Assembly (NCBI GenBank): GCA_900543585.1
Contig: UQRP01000001.1
Location: forward strand, 1-64,000
Direction: 5' to 3'
DNA from: an uncultured Prevotella sp.
GTDB taxonomy: Bacteria > Bacteroidota > Bacteroidia > Bacteroidales > Bacteroidaceae
Length of the DNA: 64,000 bases
Each line of letters begins with the position of its first letter. The stretch's first letter is position 1. Positions 32,812-42,690 of this stretch are shown here, piece by piece. The notes under the pieces were generated by a model, which saw nothing but the letters and a program-made list of their open reading frames with translations, searched no databases and was not told the DNA's origin. Made by a program: the position numbers and the translations under genes.

Positions 32812-33603
32812 ATGCTCAATTATAAGATTTTTATGCCAACGTCTCTCTCTGTAAGAGTCTGTCATGTTGCGTGTGTCCGCATATTCTTTGTTGCTATGGC
32901 TCTTCTCATGCCATTGTCAACAAAGGCACAGATAGGAGAGCACCGCAACACTTTCTCTGTGGGCGTCAATGGCGGATATAACCTCACCAACATTCGGTTC
33001 ACGCCAAAGGTTGTACAGAGTATGAAAGGTGGAATCAATGGCGGTGTCACCGCAAGGTATACGGTGGAGAAATATTTCTCGATGATAGCCTCTATCCAGG
33101 CTGAGATAAATTACAGTCAGTTGGGATGGAAGGAAGATATTAAAGATGTCAATAATTCGGCTGTCATCAATTCCGTGACAGGACAGCCAGAGACCTACGA
33201 GCGTACTATTAACTACATTCAAATACCTTTCTTTGCCCATTTAGCTTGGGGACGTGAGAATAAGGGGATCAACTTCTTTGTCAACGCGGGTCCACAGCTG
33301 GGTATCTATCTTAGTGAGAGCACTAAAAGCTCTTTCAATTGGGCAGACCGCAATATGACAGACCGCTCAAATACCATTGTAGCCCAGGACACGATGAGTG
33401 TTGAGAATAAGTTTGACTATGGCATAGCTGCCGGATTGGGTGTGGAATGGGCCACAGCCAAGGCTGGGCGCTTCACCCTTGAAGCCCGTTACTACTACGG
33501 TTTGGGCAATATCTATGGTGATTCCAAACGTGACTATTTCGGATCAAGCAACTTTGGCACTATCACCATCAAGCTTGGTTGGCTCTTTGATATTACACGA
33601 TAA
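32812..33603 (+). CDS. PorT-family outer membrane beta-barrel protein
   Basis: This 263-residue protein has a hydrophobic signal (IFFVAMALLMPLSTKAQ) after a rather long N-terminal stretch, so the true start may be internal. The mature part begins HRNTFSVGVNGGYNLTNIRF and consists of 8-10 amphipathic strands ending KLGWLFDI. This fits the outer-membrane barrel family typified by PorT, a component needed for type IX secretion in some relatives. PorT-family membership does not prove a secretion role, since paralogues are many. It starts 12 bases after the LysM gene. Confidence 0.78.
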   Translation: MLNYKIFMPTSLSVRVCHVACVRIFFVAMALLMPLSTKAQIGEHRNTFSVGVNGGYNLTNIRFTPKVVQSMKGGINGGVTARYTVEKYFSMIASIQAEINYSQLGWKEDIKDVNNSAVINSVTGQPETYERTINYIQIPFFAHLAWGRENKGINFFVNAGPQLGIYLSESTKSSFNWADRNMTDRSNTIVAQDTMSVENKFDYGIAAGLGVEWATAKAGRFTLEARYYYGLGNIYGDSKRDYFGSSNFGTITIKLGWLFDITR

Positions 33604-33629
33604 CTAATAATAACACTAAAAATAATACT

Positions 33630-35165
33630 ATGTTTGAAAACCAACCCAAAGGTCTTTATGCTCTTGCACTCGCCAACACCGGCGAGCGTTTTGGCTATTA
33701 CACCATGTTGGCTATCTTCGTTCTTTTTCTCCAATCCAACTTTGGATGGGGCGAAGGTCTTGCTGGAACCGTGTATGCCACATTTCTTATGCTTGTCTAT
33801 TTCCTGCCTATAGCAGGTGGTGCTGTTGCTGATAAGATAGGATTTGGCCGTTGTGTCACCTTCGGTATTTTAGTGATGTTTATCGGCTATCTGCTCCTTG
33901 CCATTCCGGCAGGTGCAGGAACATTGGCTGTAGTGGCCATGTCGGTAGCTTTGCTGCTTATCAGTGTAGGAACTTCACTATTCAAAGGCAACCTTCAGGT
34001 GATGGTGGGCAAACTTTATGATGCCCCGGAGTATGCAAGTCAGCGTGATGCCGGTTTCTCTATCTTCTACATGGCAATAAATATTGGAGCTTTGTTTGCA
34101 CCTACTGCCGCCACTAAGCTTCATGCATGGGCTATGCACACCTTGGGAGCATCGGATGCTTCGGCCTATCACTATGCTTTCGGTGTAGCCTGCCTGTCTT
34201 TGGTTGTGTCCATCGCTATCTATTATGGATTCAGATGGACCTTCGCAAATGTAGACAAAAGTGCTAAAAAGAAAGAAGAGACGTTGAAGGCTACTGTAGC
34301 AGGTAAGCATGTGGAGACTCCTGAGGAAAAGGCTGATACTCACAGTCGTCTGGTGGCCCTCTTCCTCGTCTTTGCTGTTGTCATCTTCTTCTGGATGGCT
34401 TTCCACCAGAACGGCCTGACATTAACCTATTTTGCACGAGACTTCACACAGACAACAGCGACAGGCCTTGTGGCAATGCTTTTTGATGTCACGAATCTGT
34501 TGGGTGTTATCGTGCTTGTCTATGCACTTTTTGCTCTGTTCCAGAGTAAGACCACAAAGGGTAAGACTATTGCTGGGCTCGTCATCATAGCCTGCGCCGT
34601 CTTCCTCGGATACAAATATGGCGATGCAATGGAGGAGACCATCAATGTTGACGTACCTCTCTTTCAGCAGTTTAACCCCTGCTTTGTCGTCATGCTTACT
34701 CCTGTTAGTATGGCGCTCTTTGGCTGGCTTGCCTCTAAGGGAAAGGAGCCTTCCGCTCCCCGCAAGATAGGTTTTGGTATGCTCGTTGCTGGTATCGGGT
34801 ATGTCATCATGATGATTGCTTCTATTGGCCTTAGCTATCATCTCTCCGGATACCCCGCTGATGATCCTCAGCGCGTGAGTCCTTTGTGGCTCGTCTCTAC
34901 TTACCTTGTGTTGACCTTTGCAGAGCTACTGCTTTCGCCGATGGGCATTAGTTTTGTCAGCAAGGTGGCCCCACAGAAATATCAAGGTTTGATGATGGGA
35001 TGTTGGTTTGGTGCCACTGCTATTGGAAACTTCCTTGTGCAGATACCGGCTTACCTTTGGAATCATGTGCCTTTGACGGGCGTGTGGGCGGTTTTCGTCG
35101 TTCTCTGTCTGGCAAGCTTCATATTTATCTTCTCTGTAATGAAGAAGTTGGAAAAAGTGTCTTAA
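33630..35165 (+). CDS. Proton-dependent oligopeptide (POT/PTR) family transporter
   Basis: This 511-residue major-facilitator protein has about 12-14 transmembrane helices. The PTR signature ANTGERFGYYTMLAIFVLFL near the N-terminus contains the ExxER(F)xYY motif that couples protons to peptide. It imports di- and tripeptides across the inner membrane. A charged cytoplasmic loop at about 205-232 (DKSAKKKEETLKATVAGKHV) separates the halves. The gene is full length and followed by a strong terminator. Confidence 0.92.
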   Translation: MFENQPKGLYALALANTGERFGYYTMLAIFVLFLQSNFGWGEGLAGTVYATFLMLVYFLPIAGGAVADKIGFGRCVTFGILVMFIGYLLLAIPAGAGTLAVVAMSVALLLISVGTSLFKGNLQVMVGKLYDAPEYASQRDAGFSIFYMAINIGALFAPTAATKLHAWAMHTLGASDASAYHYAFGVACLSLVVSIAIYYGFRWTFANVDKSAKKKEETLKATVAGKHVETPEEKADTHSRLVALFLVFAVVIFFWMAFHQNGLTLTYFARDFTQTTATGLVAMLFDVTNLLGVIVLVYALFALFQSKTTKGKTIAGLVIIACAVFLGYKYGDAMEETINVDVPLFQQFNPCFVVMLTPVSMALFGWLASKGKEPSAPRKIGFGMLVAGIGYVIMMIASIGLSYHLSGYPADDPQRVSPLWLVSTYLVLTFAELLLSPMGISFVSKVAPQKYQGLMMGCWFGATAIGNFLVQIPAYLWNHVPLTGVWAVFVVLCLASFIFIFSVMKKLEKVS

Positions 35166-35180
35166 TGTCATCATAAAAGA

Positions 35181-35217
35181 AAAAGCCCAGCGAGATATTC
35201 CCGCTGGGCTTTTTTTA
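35181..35217. terminator. Bidirectional terminator between transporter and queC
   Basis: AAAAGCCCAGCG (35181-35192) pairs with CGCTGGGCTTTT (35202-35213), followed by a T run on the plus strand and an A run that gives U's on the minus strand. Confidence 0.9.
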
Positions 35218-35239
35218 TATATGTGATTGTTTGAGAGAA

Positions 35240-35893
35240 CTAATCCTCGTATTCTGTAGTATCCTCGATGCCAGCTTCGCGAAGTGCCTCCCGACGCTCG
35301 CGGCATGTGCCGCATTTGCCACAGTGTTTTTCTCCCCCCTTATAACAGCTCCATGTCTCGCTGTAGTCAATACCAAGCGTTTTGCCGTGTCTTGCAATGT
35401 CGGCTTTGGTGATATTGGTGTAGGGCGCCAAAATCTCAACGTCAGCAAAGGTGCCGGCTTGGGCGGCTGAGGACATAGCCTTTACAAATTCCGGACGGCA
35501 GTCGGGATAGATAGTATGATCACCGGCATGATTGGCCATCATGACGTATTTCAGCTTGTTGCTCTCCGCTATACCAATAGCGATAGAAAGCATGATTCCA
35601 TTGCGGAAGGGAACCACCGTTGATTTCATATTTTCCTCATCGTAGTTGCCTTCCGGTATAGCGGCGGCTCCTTCTAATAAACTTGACTTAAAATACTTAG
35701 GCATGAAACCGAGGTCAATAGTGATATGTGGGATGCCGAGTCGCTTGCAGTGCATCTCGGCAAAGGGTAGCTCGCGTGCATTGTGGTTGCTACCATAGTT
35801 GAAGGATACGCCTAAAGCGATGCGATCCTGATACTCGTAGAGCATGGTGATGGAATCCATGCCACCAGAGACAATGATTACTGAATCTTTCAT
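35240..35893 (-). CDS. queC: 7-cyano-7-deazaguanine synthase
   Basis: This 217-residue ATP-dependent enzyme makes preQ0 from 7-carboxy-7-deazaguanine in queuosine synthesis. The PP-loop SGGMDSITMLYEY is N-terminal (Met in place of the more usual Gln/Leu). The zinc site is intact: CYKGGEKHCGKCGTCRER. It is 21 bases downstream of radA and probably cotranscribed. The other preQ1 genes are not in this window, but tgt, which inserts the base into tRNA, is present at 53215. Confidence 0.95.
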   Translation of the reverse strand: MKDSVIIVSGGMDSITMLYEYQDRIALGVSFNYGSNHNARELPFAEMHCKRLGIPHITIDLGFMPKYFKSSLLEGAAAIPEGNYDEENMKSTVVPFRNGIMLSIAIGIAESNKLKYVMMANHAGDHTIYPDCRPEFVKAMSSAAQAGTFADVEILAPYTNITKADIARHGKTLGIDYSETWSCYKGGEKHCGKCGTCRERREALREAGIEDTTEYED

Positions 35894-35914
35894 TATTTTC
35901 TGTCTTTCTATTTT

Positions 35915-37318
35915 TTACCCAAATAATGCCCTTAGCGCTTCTTCTACCTTTCTGACGGGGTGAAGCTGAATGGCATATTTTTTTGTATCTATGCCACGAA
36001 GATTATATGAGGGTATGATGATATGATTGAATCCTAACTTTTCGGCTTCGGCTATACGTTGCTCTACTCTGCTCACGGGTCTGACCTCACCGCTCAGCCC
36101 CACCTCTCCACACATACACCAGCCGGCTTCTATTGGCGTATCGACATTACTTGACAATACAGCGGCTATGACACTGAGGTCCATGGCCATATCTGTCACC
36201 CTTAACCCGCCGGCGATGTTCAAGAAGACGTCCTTCTGCATGAGCTTGAATCCGACTCTTTTCTCTAATACCGCGAGGAGCATATTCAGACGTCTCTGGT
36301 CGAAACCTGTGGCGGAACGTTGTGGCGTGCCGTAAGCTGCTGTAGAGACAAGGGCTTGAGTTTCTACAAGGAAAGGTCTGACACCCTCTATCGTAGAGCT
36401 TATGGCAACGCCTGAGAGACCATCGTGGTCCTCGGTGAGCAACAGCTCTGAAGGATTTGAAACTTGCCGGAGTCCATCTTGTCGCATTTCATAAATGCCC
36501 AGTTCTGAGGTGCTGCCGAAGCGGTTTTTAATGCTTCGTAGGATACGATAAACATAATGTTGGTCACCTTCAAACTGAACCACAGTGTCCACGATGTGTT
36601 CCAGAATTTTCGGCCCGGCGAGTGTTCCCTCTTTATTAATATGTCCTATGAGGATGACAGGGACGCTACTGCTCTTAGCAAAATGCAATAGAGATGCGGC
36701 GCACTCCCTGACCTGCGAGATACTACCGGGAGAGGAGTCAACCTGCTCTGTAGCAATGGTCTGTATGGAGTCTATGATAACAAGCTTGGGCTGTACTTCT
36801 TGTATATTGGCATAGATCTTTTCAAGAGAGGTCTCGGATAATATATAGACATTGTCACTGACATTGTCTTTTAACCTTTCTGCACGCATTTTAATTTGAT
36901 GAGCACTCTCTTCTCCGCTGACATAAAGAATGGTCATATCAGGCATGTTGAGAATGGTCTGAAGTGTCAGCGTTGACTTTCCTATTCCGGGCTCTCCTCC
37001 TAATAGAATGATACTTCCCGGTACGATACCACCCCCAAGAACTCGATTCAGCTCGTCGTCATGTGTGTCTATGCGGGGCTCATCATGGACGGAAATCTCA
37101 TTGAGCCTTTGTGGGCGGCTGTCATGAAGTCCACGACTCTTGCCTGTTCCACTTTTTAATGTCGAAGCGGTGTTCTTGGCATTGTAGGAGCCATAGTCTG
37201 AGGCGACCTTTATCTCCTTAAAGCTATCCCATTCGCCACAGGAAGGACATCGCCCCAACCACTTCGTGGACTCATATCCACAGTTCCCACACACGTACAT
37301 TGTCCTGTCCTTTGCCAT
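35915..37318 (-). CDS. radA: DNA repair protein RadA
   Basis: This 467-residue RecA-like ATPase assists recombination by branch migration. The ATG at 37318 is chosen because the family starts MAKDRTMYVCGNCG and the predicted transcription start lies at about 37353, excluding the longer frame. A C4 zinc finger is N-terminal (CGNCGYESTKWLGRCPSCG), Walker A is GGEPGIGKST, the RadA-specific motif is KNRFGSTSELG, and a C-terminal Lon-protease-like P domain follows. It leads a two-gene unit with queC. Confidence 0.96.
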   Translation of the reverse strand: MAKDRTMYVCGNCGYESTKWLGRCPSCGEWDSFKEIKVASDYGSYNAKNTASTLKSGTGKSRGLHDSRPQRLNEISVHDEPRIDTHDDELNRVLGGGIVPGSIILLGGEPGIGKSTLTLQTILNMPDMTILYVSGEESAHQIKMRAERLKDNVSDNVYILSETSLEKIYANIQEVQPKLVIIDSIQTIATEQVDSSPGSISQVRECAASLLHFAKSSSVPVILIGHINKEGTLAGPKILEHIVDTVVQFEGDQHYVYRILRSIKNRFGSTSELGIYEMRQDGLRQVSNPSELLLTEDHDGLSGVAISSTIEGVRPFLVETQALVSTAAYGTPQRSATGFDQRRLNMLLAVLEKRVGFKLMQKDVFLNIAGGLRVTDMAMDLSVIAAVLSSNVDTPIEAGWCMCGEVGLSGEVRPVSRVEQRIAEAEKLGFNHIIIPSYNLRGIDTKKYAIQLHPVRKVEEALRALFG

Positions 37319-37358
37319 ATTATGAAGCTGCTTAACACATTTTCGTTGATGATAATTG

Positions 37359-37389
37359 CAAAAGTAGTAAACTTTTCCGTGTTTGCAAA
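37359..37389 (-). promoter_or_regulatory. Promoter of radA-queC
   Basis: Reading the minus strand, TTTG (complement of 37386-37389), a 19-base spacer and TACTTTTG (complement of 37359-37366) match the consensus, with a start near 37353. It stands back to back with a plus-strand -7 element TAACTTTG at 37400-37407 for the lipoprotein gene. Confidence 0.8.
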
Positions 37390-37430
37390 ATAAAATCATT
37401 AACTTTGCAATGAAATGAAGTTTATATGCG

Positions 37431-38348
37431 ATGAGAACAACGTTCTTTTATCTTACCTCTCTGATACTGCTATTGTCCTTAGTAGGTTGTCGTAATACTT
37501 ACAAAGAGAAACAGCAGCAGGAACGACAGTCAAGAGCTGAAGCATTACGTAAGGACAGCTTGGCTCTGAAGATAGCTACTGTACCAACTCTTGACTGCCT
37601 GCCTATTTTCATAGGTGTTGAAGACAGCTTGTTTGTGCGCAATGGAGTTGATGTGCACATTAAGCAGCGTAACGCTCAGATAGATTGCGACACTCTTGTT
37701 GAGGGCAAGTATGTCGAGGGGGTCGTCAGTGACCTCATACGCACAGAGAGGCTTCAGCGAAAGGGTATTGCCCTCTCTTATTTTTCTGCCACTAATGCAT
37801 ACTGGAAACTTATCTCTAACCGTACGGCCCGTATTAAAGAGATAAAGCAACTATCTGATAAGATGATAGCTATTACAAGATATTCGGCAACGGACTATCT
37901 TGCAGATGTTGCTATAGACAGTGTAAAACCGCAATATGATGTCTATCGTATTCAGATTAATGATCCTTCAATACGGCTGAAGATGATCCTTAATAACGAG
38001 ATGGATGCAGCTCTGCTTACTGAGCCGCAGGCTACGACAGCGATCCTCTATAAAAATCCTGTGCTGATGGATAGTCGTGACAAGAATATTCGATTGGGTG
38101 TCATCGCTTTCCGTGATGCGGCTCTCAGGGATCATCGTCGAAGAGAGCAGCTTAAACTGTTTACGAAGGTATACAATATGATTTGTGACTCTATAAATCA
38201 CTATGGATTAGTACACTATTCTCCTATTATAAAGAAATACATGAATACCGATGACAAGACCATCAAGGCGTTGCCAAGGTTGAAGTTTGAGCATGCAGCA
38301 GCTCCCCGTGGCCGAGACATTGCTATAGCAAGACGACGTTGGAGGTAA
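37431..38348 (+). CDS. ABC transporter substrate-binding lipoprotein (SsuA/THI5-like)
   Basis: This 305-residue lipoprotein has lipobox LVGC (Cys20). After a Gln/Arg/Glu-rich linker, the mature fold begins LKIATVPTLDCLPIFIGVED, matching the type 2 binding proteins of the NMT1/THI5/SsuA group. No permease or ATPase gene lies nearby, so its transporter is elsewhere or it acts alone. The C-terminus is Arg-rich (RGRDIAIARRRWR). A plus-strand TAACTTTG at 37400-37407 is the likely -7 element. The ligand cannot be told. Confidence 0.8.
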   Translation: MRTTFFYLTSLILLLSLVGCRNTYKEKQQQERQSRAEALRKDSLALKIATVPTLDCLPIFIGVEDSLFVRNGVDVHIKQRNAQIDCDTLVEGKYVEGVVSDLIRTERLQRKGIALSYFSATNAYWKLISNRTARIKEIKQLSDKMIAITRYSATDYLADVAIDSVKPQYDVYRIQINDPSIRLKMILNNEMDAALLTEPQATTAILYKNPVLMDSRDKNIRLGVIAFRDAALRDHRRREQLKLFTKVYNMICDSINHYGLVHYSPIIKKYMNTDDKTIKALPRLKFEHAAAPRGRDIAIARRRWR

Positions 38349-38387
38349 GACGTATAGTAAAGTATCTAAACAAATTGACATTATCTT

Positions 38388-40595
38388 ATGAGTGACAATA
38401 TAGTCAAGTTAGATGTTTCGAACTGGAATGATTATACAGGTTCTTTGGCAAAGTTGCAAAGAGGATTGGTATTAGGTGCCCCATTGGGCAAAGCTATTAC
38501 GGCTTTTGATAGGTTGACTAAGCATTACTCTGTGGTCAGCAATGATCGCTATACTGAGATAGCCGACAGCTACCAGCTGATGTTTGACTATATGGTTAAA
38601 GGCTACGAAGATAGTCAGCGTGCCATTCTCTACAGTCAACTTACCAAGCGCTTCTATCGCCTTTTATCAGACATGTCTTTAGAAGCGAAGCTTAAATTTG
38701 ATTCAGCAGCTGCCTATTTGTCAGCCAAGGAAGAATCCAGAGAACTTGATATTAATGACCTACGTGATCATCTTGAATCTTTTGTTTCTGACATGGCGCT
38801 GCTCTCTCTTGAACCTTCGGGTGGAGAAGTGTCGCCACACGCCAAGGCTTTGTATAAAGATCGTCAAAACATTATCTCGAAAGCTTTTGTAGATGTATTG
38901 AGGTCTGGGCAATGGAGTAGGGAAGAGGCACAGGATATGGCGGCTTTGATTCTGTCACCTACCATAGACAGAATTGATGCCTTGGTGTTATGTTCTTCTG
39001 TATTGATGGCAGCTCTAATAAGCCCGGATCCATTTAAACTTTTAGCTCTAATCAAAATATATCAGGAGGCTGAAGACGAGGCTCTGAGACAGCGTGCTCT
39101 GGTAGGCTGGGTCTTTGCCCTTGACACTACTGACATTAGGCTTTTCAAGGAAGTGCAAGATGCAATTAATCGTCTCCTTGACGACGAACACGTGCGTGAG
39201 GAGATCGTAGAACTGCAGATGCAGACTATATACTGCATGAATGCTGAGCAGGATACTGAGGAGATCCGAAAGAATTTCATGCCAACCCTTCTCAAGAACC
39301 AAAATCTTGAAATCACTCGCTATGGTATAAAAGAAAAAGAAGAAGATCCAATGGATGATATTCTTCATGGTGACGAGACTGACAAGCGCATGGAGGAGAT
39401 GGAAGAGAGGGTCAGGCAGATGGCTGATATGCAGAAACGTGGAGTTGACATCTATTTTGGTGGCTTCTCAAAGATGAAACGCTTCGGCTTTTTCTATACA
39501 CTCTGTAATTGGTTCATGCCTTTCTACAGCCATCATCCAGGTTTGGAACATCTTTCTCCAGAGGTATTGAACTCCGGTTTTCTGAAGTCTTTGCTTAGTG
39601 TGGGCCCCTTTTGTGACTCCGATAAATATAGCTTTTCTTTAGGATTAGCGTCTATATTCGATAAACTTCCTGGCAATATCAAGGAACTTTTGGATAATAC
39701 AGAGTCGGCTAAAGTCCTCGGTGACAGTGGTATTGATGTCACTACACCGGCATATCTTCGGCGCCAGTACTTACAGGATCTTTATCGTTTCTTCCGCATT
39801 AATGATAGTCGTGGGCTATTTTATGATCCTTTTTCCGGGAAAGAAGGTCATCTCTTTATGGACAATGATATCTATTCTCCTAAACTCCATACTGTGGCAC
39901 GGCGTCTTTTGCGTTTTCTCTTCAAACGCAGACAATATAAATCTGCCGAACTGATTTTGGATCGCTATTTTGATGCGTATGATAATGCCGATCTGCTTTT
40001 TAGGGCGCGTTTGATGATGAACAGTCAGCAATATGATCTTGCTGAAGAACTTTTCACTAAGGTTTTGGATAGTGATGCGGAGAATAAGACAGCCTTGCGG
40101 GGAGCGGCATTAGCTTCTTTCTATAATAGTCACTATTCTAAGGCTGAAAATCTGTATCGTTCTCTTGTGGACATCTACCCGGACAAAATACAGTTTAAAC
40201 TCAATCTTGCCATCTCCCTAATAAATGGTGATAAATATGAAGATGGTGTGAGCACATTATATAAACTTTATTATGAAAATCCTGACGATGTTGACATTCA
40301 GCGTGCCTTAGCATGGGGATTGTTATGCAGCAAGCGCATCGAACAAGCTGAGAAGTTTTATAAGTTAATTCTTGGCTCTGAGTCTTGCACGGCTGCGGAT
40401 AGATTAAACGGAGGGTATTGTGCTTGGTTTGGTGGGGATATTCGTCGGGCTGTCAATCTCTTCAAGGACTACCTTAAGTCCTCTGACAGCAAGACAGGCG
40501 AAACCCTGATGAGAAAGTTTCGGGAAGACAAGGAGATTCTTGATAGATATAAGGTTTCGGACGTAGACCGTATGATTATGGCCGGTCTGGCATAA
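38388..40595 (+). CDS. Large tetratricopeptide-repeat protein of unknown function
   Basis: This 735-residue protein has no signal peptide. The first 500 residues are helical and rich in Leu/Asp/Glu, without a family I recognise. From about residue 520 TPR-type repeats are readable (ADLLFRARLMMNSQQYDLAE, then TALRGAALASFYNSHYSKAE with NLYRSLVDIYPDK). A Met/Glu-rich segment at about 325-345 (KRMEEMEERVRQMADMQKRG) may be a coiled coil. It stands alone between a binding lipoprotein and convergent rho. It is probably a cytoplasmic scaffold; no enzymatic motif is seen. Confidence 0.75.
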   Translation: MSDNIVKLDVSNWNDYTGSLAKLQRGLVLGAPLGKAITAFDRLTKHYSVVSNDRYTEIADSYQLMFDYMVKGYEDSQRAILYSQLTKRFYRLLSDMSLEAKLKFDSAAAYLSAKEESRELDINDLRDHLESFVSDMALLSLEPSGGEVSPHAKALYKDRQNIISKAFVDVLRSGQWSREEAQDMAALILSPTIDRIDALVLCSSVLMAALISPDPFKLLALIKIYQEAEDEALRQRALVGWVFALDTTDIRLFKEVQDAINRLLDDEHVREEIVELQMQTIYCMNAEQDTEEIRKNFMPTLLKNQNLEITRYGIKEKEEDPMDDILHGDETDKRMEEMEERVRQMADMQKRGVDIYFGGFSKMKRFGFFYTLCNWFMPFYSHHPGLEHLSPEVLNSGFLKSLLSVGPFCDSDKYSFSLGLASIFDKLPGNIKELLDNTESAKVLGDSGIDVTTPAYLRRQYLQDLYRFFRINDSRGLFYDPFSGKEGHLFMDNDIYSPKLHTVARRLLRFLFKRRQYKSAELILDRYFDAYDNADLLFRARLMMNSQQYDLAEELFTKVLDSDAENKTALRGAALASFYNSHYSKAENLYRSLVDIYPDKIQFKLNLAISLINGDKYEDGVSTLYKLYYENPDDVDIQRALAWGLLCSKRIEQAEKFYKLILGSESCTAADRLNGGYCAWFGGDIRRAVNLFKDYLKSSDSKTGETLMRKFREDKEILDRYKVSDVDRMIMAGLA

Positions 40596-40613
40596 GCCAA
40601 AAAGAATAAACAT

Positions 40614-40643
40614 GAAAGGTCATGCACATGTGCATGGCCTTTC
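40614..40643. terminator. Bidirectional hairpin between the TPR gene and rho
   Basis: GAAAGGTCATGCA (40614-40626) pairs with TGCATGGCCTTTC (40631-40643) with one G-T wobble around a CATG loop, between two convergent stop codons. Confidence 0.75.
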
Positions 40644-40662
40644 TCATGTCTTTCAGGCACTT

Positions 40663-42606
40663 TTATCCATTCATAGATGCTAAGAACTCGATGTTGTCCT
40701 TAGTACGTTCCATGCGATCATGGATGGTGTTCATGGCCTCTATTGGATTCATGTCTGCGATGTACTTACGCAGAATCCACATGCGGTCAAGAGTTGTCTT
40801 ATCCTGAAGCAGGTCATCACGACGCGTACTTGATGCAACGAGGTTGACAGCAGGGAATATACGTTTGTTGGAAAGAGAACGGTCAAGTTGAAGCTCCATA
40901 TTTCCGGTACCTTTGAACTCCTCAAAGATAACTTCATCCATCTTTGAGCCAGTATCTATAAGGGCTGTTGCGATGATGGTCAGAGAGCCGCCCCCTTCAA
41001 TATTTCTGGCAGCGCCGAAGAAACGTTTTGGTTTCTGCAAAGCGTTAGCGTCAACACCACCTGTGAGGACCTTGCCTGATGCAGGTGATACTGTATTGTA
41101 GGCTCTGGCCAGTCGTGTGATGGAATCAAGGAAGATAACGACATCGTGCCCGCATTCTACCATGCGTTTTGCTTTCTCCAGAACGATGCCTGCAATCTTT
41201 ACGTGTCTTTCTGCCGGTTCGTCGAAGGTGGAGGCAATGACCTCTGCGTTGACGGTACGGGCCATGTCGGTAACCTCTTCAGGACGCTCATCAATGAGGA
41301 GCATCATCAGATAGGCCTCAGGATGATTGGCTGCAATGGCATTGGCAATATTCTTCATAAGAATAGTCTTACCAGTCTTTGGCTGTGCCACAATCAGTGC
41401 ACGCTGACCTTTACCAATGGGTGAGAAAAGGTCTACAATACGAGTCGAGAGGTTTGTCGTTGCAGGGTCGCCCGTGAGGTTAAACTTCTCATCAGGGAAA
41501 AGTGGAGTGAGGTTTTCGAAAGGAGTCCTGTCGCGGACTTCGTTTGGCGTGCGTCCATTGATTGTTGACACACTGGTAAGAGGAAAGTATTTTTCACCTT
41601 CCTTTGGTGGGCGTACGCGGCCCTCAATAACATCACCAGTCTTAAGACCAAAGCGTCTAATTTGGTTGGCAGGGATGTATACATCATCAGGAGATGACAG
41701 GTAGTTGTAGTCGCTGGAGCGGAGAAAACCATAGCCATCAGGCATGATCTCTAAAACACCATTAATTTCGATGATGTCATCAAAGTTGTATTCTTCTTTT
41801 TGAGGAAGAGCTTCTGGCTTGTCTTCTTCCGAAGCATTGTCGTATCTGGGACCTGTCGTAGGATTGTCAAGCATGTCGAAGTTGGGAACTACCCCCTGAT
41901 CTTCTACAGGGATATCAACAACAGTGATGAAGTCGGTACCATCGCCAGGGTCACCTTCCCACACTTTCTCAGTTGGATTTTCTGTTTGCTCTTGGTCGTC
42001 TCCTTCATTGTTGCTAACGTTCTCCTCGTTATCAGAAGAAACCTCAGCGTTATTTTTTTCGTTGTGCTCCTGAACTTTAGCCTGCAGTTGCGCTATTTGG
42101 GTGTTATCGGGAAGGACTGTGTCAGTGCTGTTTTCCGTTGAATTATTAATGTTTTCAGCGGAAGAGTTTACAGTTTCTTCTTTCCCAGTCTGAGCTTCAG
42201 TCGTTTCAATCTCAGAATTCTCCATAGTATTGGTGGGTTGTGAGTCCAATTGTTCTTTGAGTTTTTCTATTTGAGCGATAATCTCGCGTTCTTTCTTTGT
42301 TTTAGGCCCGCGATGCTTTGGCATATTATTAAGTTGTGCCTCCAAATCAGCAATTTCTTTAACGGGGTCAGAGGGGAAATTGATAAGGTTCTCTTTTTCC
42401 TTATCTTTCTTTGCAATGCGATTTCTGCGCCTTTTAGGGGCGTCGGTCATAGGATTCTTACTTCCTTCAACTTCTGCCTGACGGTCCAGAATAGCATATA
42501 CCAGGTCTTCTTGCTTTTCATACTGACTGGCATCAAGTTGTAACCCGACGGCTATGTCGGCAAGCTCGTTCCTGCTTTTTGCAGATAATTCGTCTTTGCT
42601 ATACAT
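40663..42606 (-). CDS. rho: Transcription termination factor Rho with long disordered insert
   Basis: This 647-residue protein is far longer than the about 420 residues of E. coli Rho. The N-terminal helical domain (1-45) is followed by about 220 residues of low-complexity sequence rich in Glu, Asn, Thr and Gln (about 50-270). Then come the RNA-binding OB fold (GVLEIMPDGYGFLRSSDYNY) and the ATPase core with P-loop AQPKTGKTILMKN (near 410), Walker B VVIFLDSITRLARAYN and the R-loop. The insert is a known feature of Bacteroidetes Rho, and in B. thetaiotaomicron it has been linked to condensate formation. A minus-strand TAACTTTG lies at 42683-42690. Confidence 0.96.
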   Translation of the reverse strand: MYSKDELSAKSRNELADIAVGLQLDASQYEKQEDLVYAILDRQAEVEGSKNPMTDAPKRRRNRIAKKDKEKENLINFPSDPVKEIADLEAQLNNMPKHRGPKTKKEREIIAQIEKLKEQLDSQPTNTMENSEIETTEAQTGKEETVNSSAENINNSTENSTDTVLPDNTQIAQLQAKVQEHNEKNNAEVSSDNEENVSNNEGDDQEQTENPTEKVWEGDPGDGTDFITVVDIPVEDQGVVPNFDMLDNPTTGPRYDNASEEDKPEALPQKEEYNFDDIIEINGVLEIMPDGYGFLRSSDYNYLSSPDDVYIPANQIRRFGLKTGDVIEGRVRPPKEGEKYFPLTSVSTINGRTPNEVRDRTPFENLTPLFPDEKFNLTGDPATTNLSTRIVDLFSPIGKGQRALIVAQPKTGKTILMKNIANAIAANHPEAYLMMLLIDERPEEVTDMARTVNAEVIASTFDEPAERHVKIAGIVLEKAKRMVECGHDVVIFLDSITRLARAYNTVSPASGKVLTGGVDANALQKPKRFFGAARNIEGGGSLTIIATALIDTGSKMDEVIFEEFKGTGNMELQLDRSLSNKRIFPAVNLVASSTRRDDLLQDKTTLDRMWILRKYIADMNPIEAMNTIHDRMERTKDNIEFLASMNG

Positions 42607-42690
42607 AAAGGTATAAATGATTTATCGAAATAGAAGATGGTGTTTCAAAAGAAGAAACGCCCCATTCTTTAAAATTATGGTGCAAAGTTA

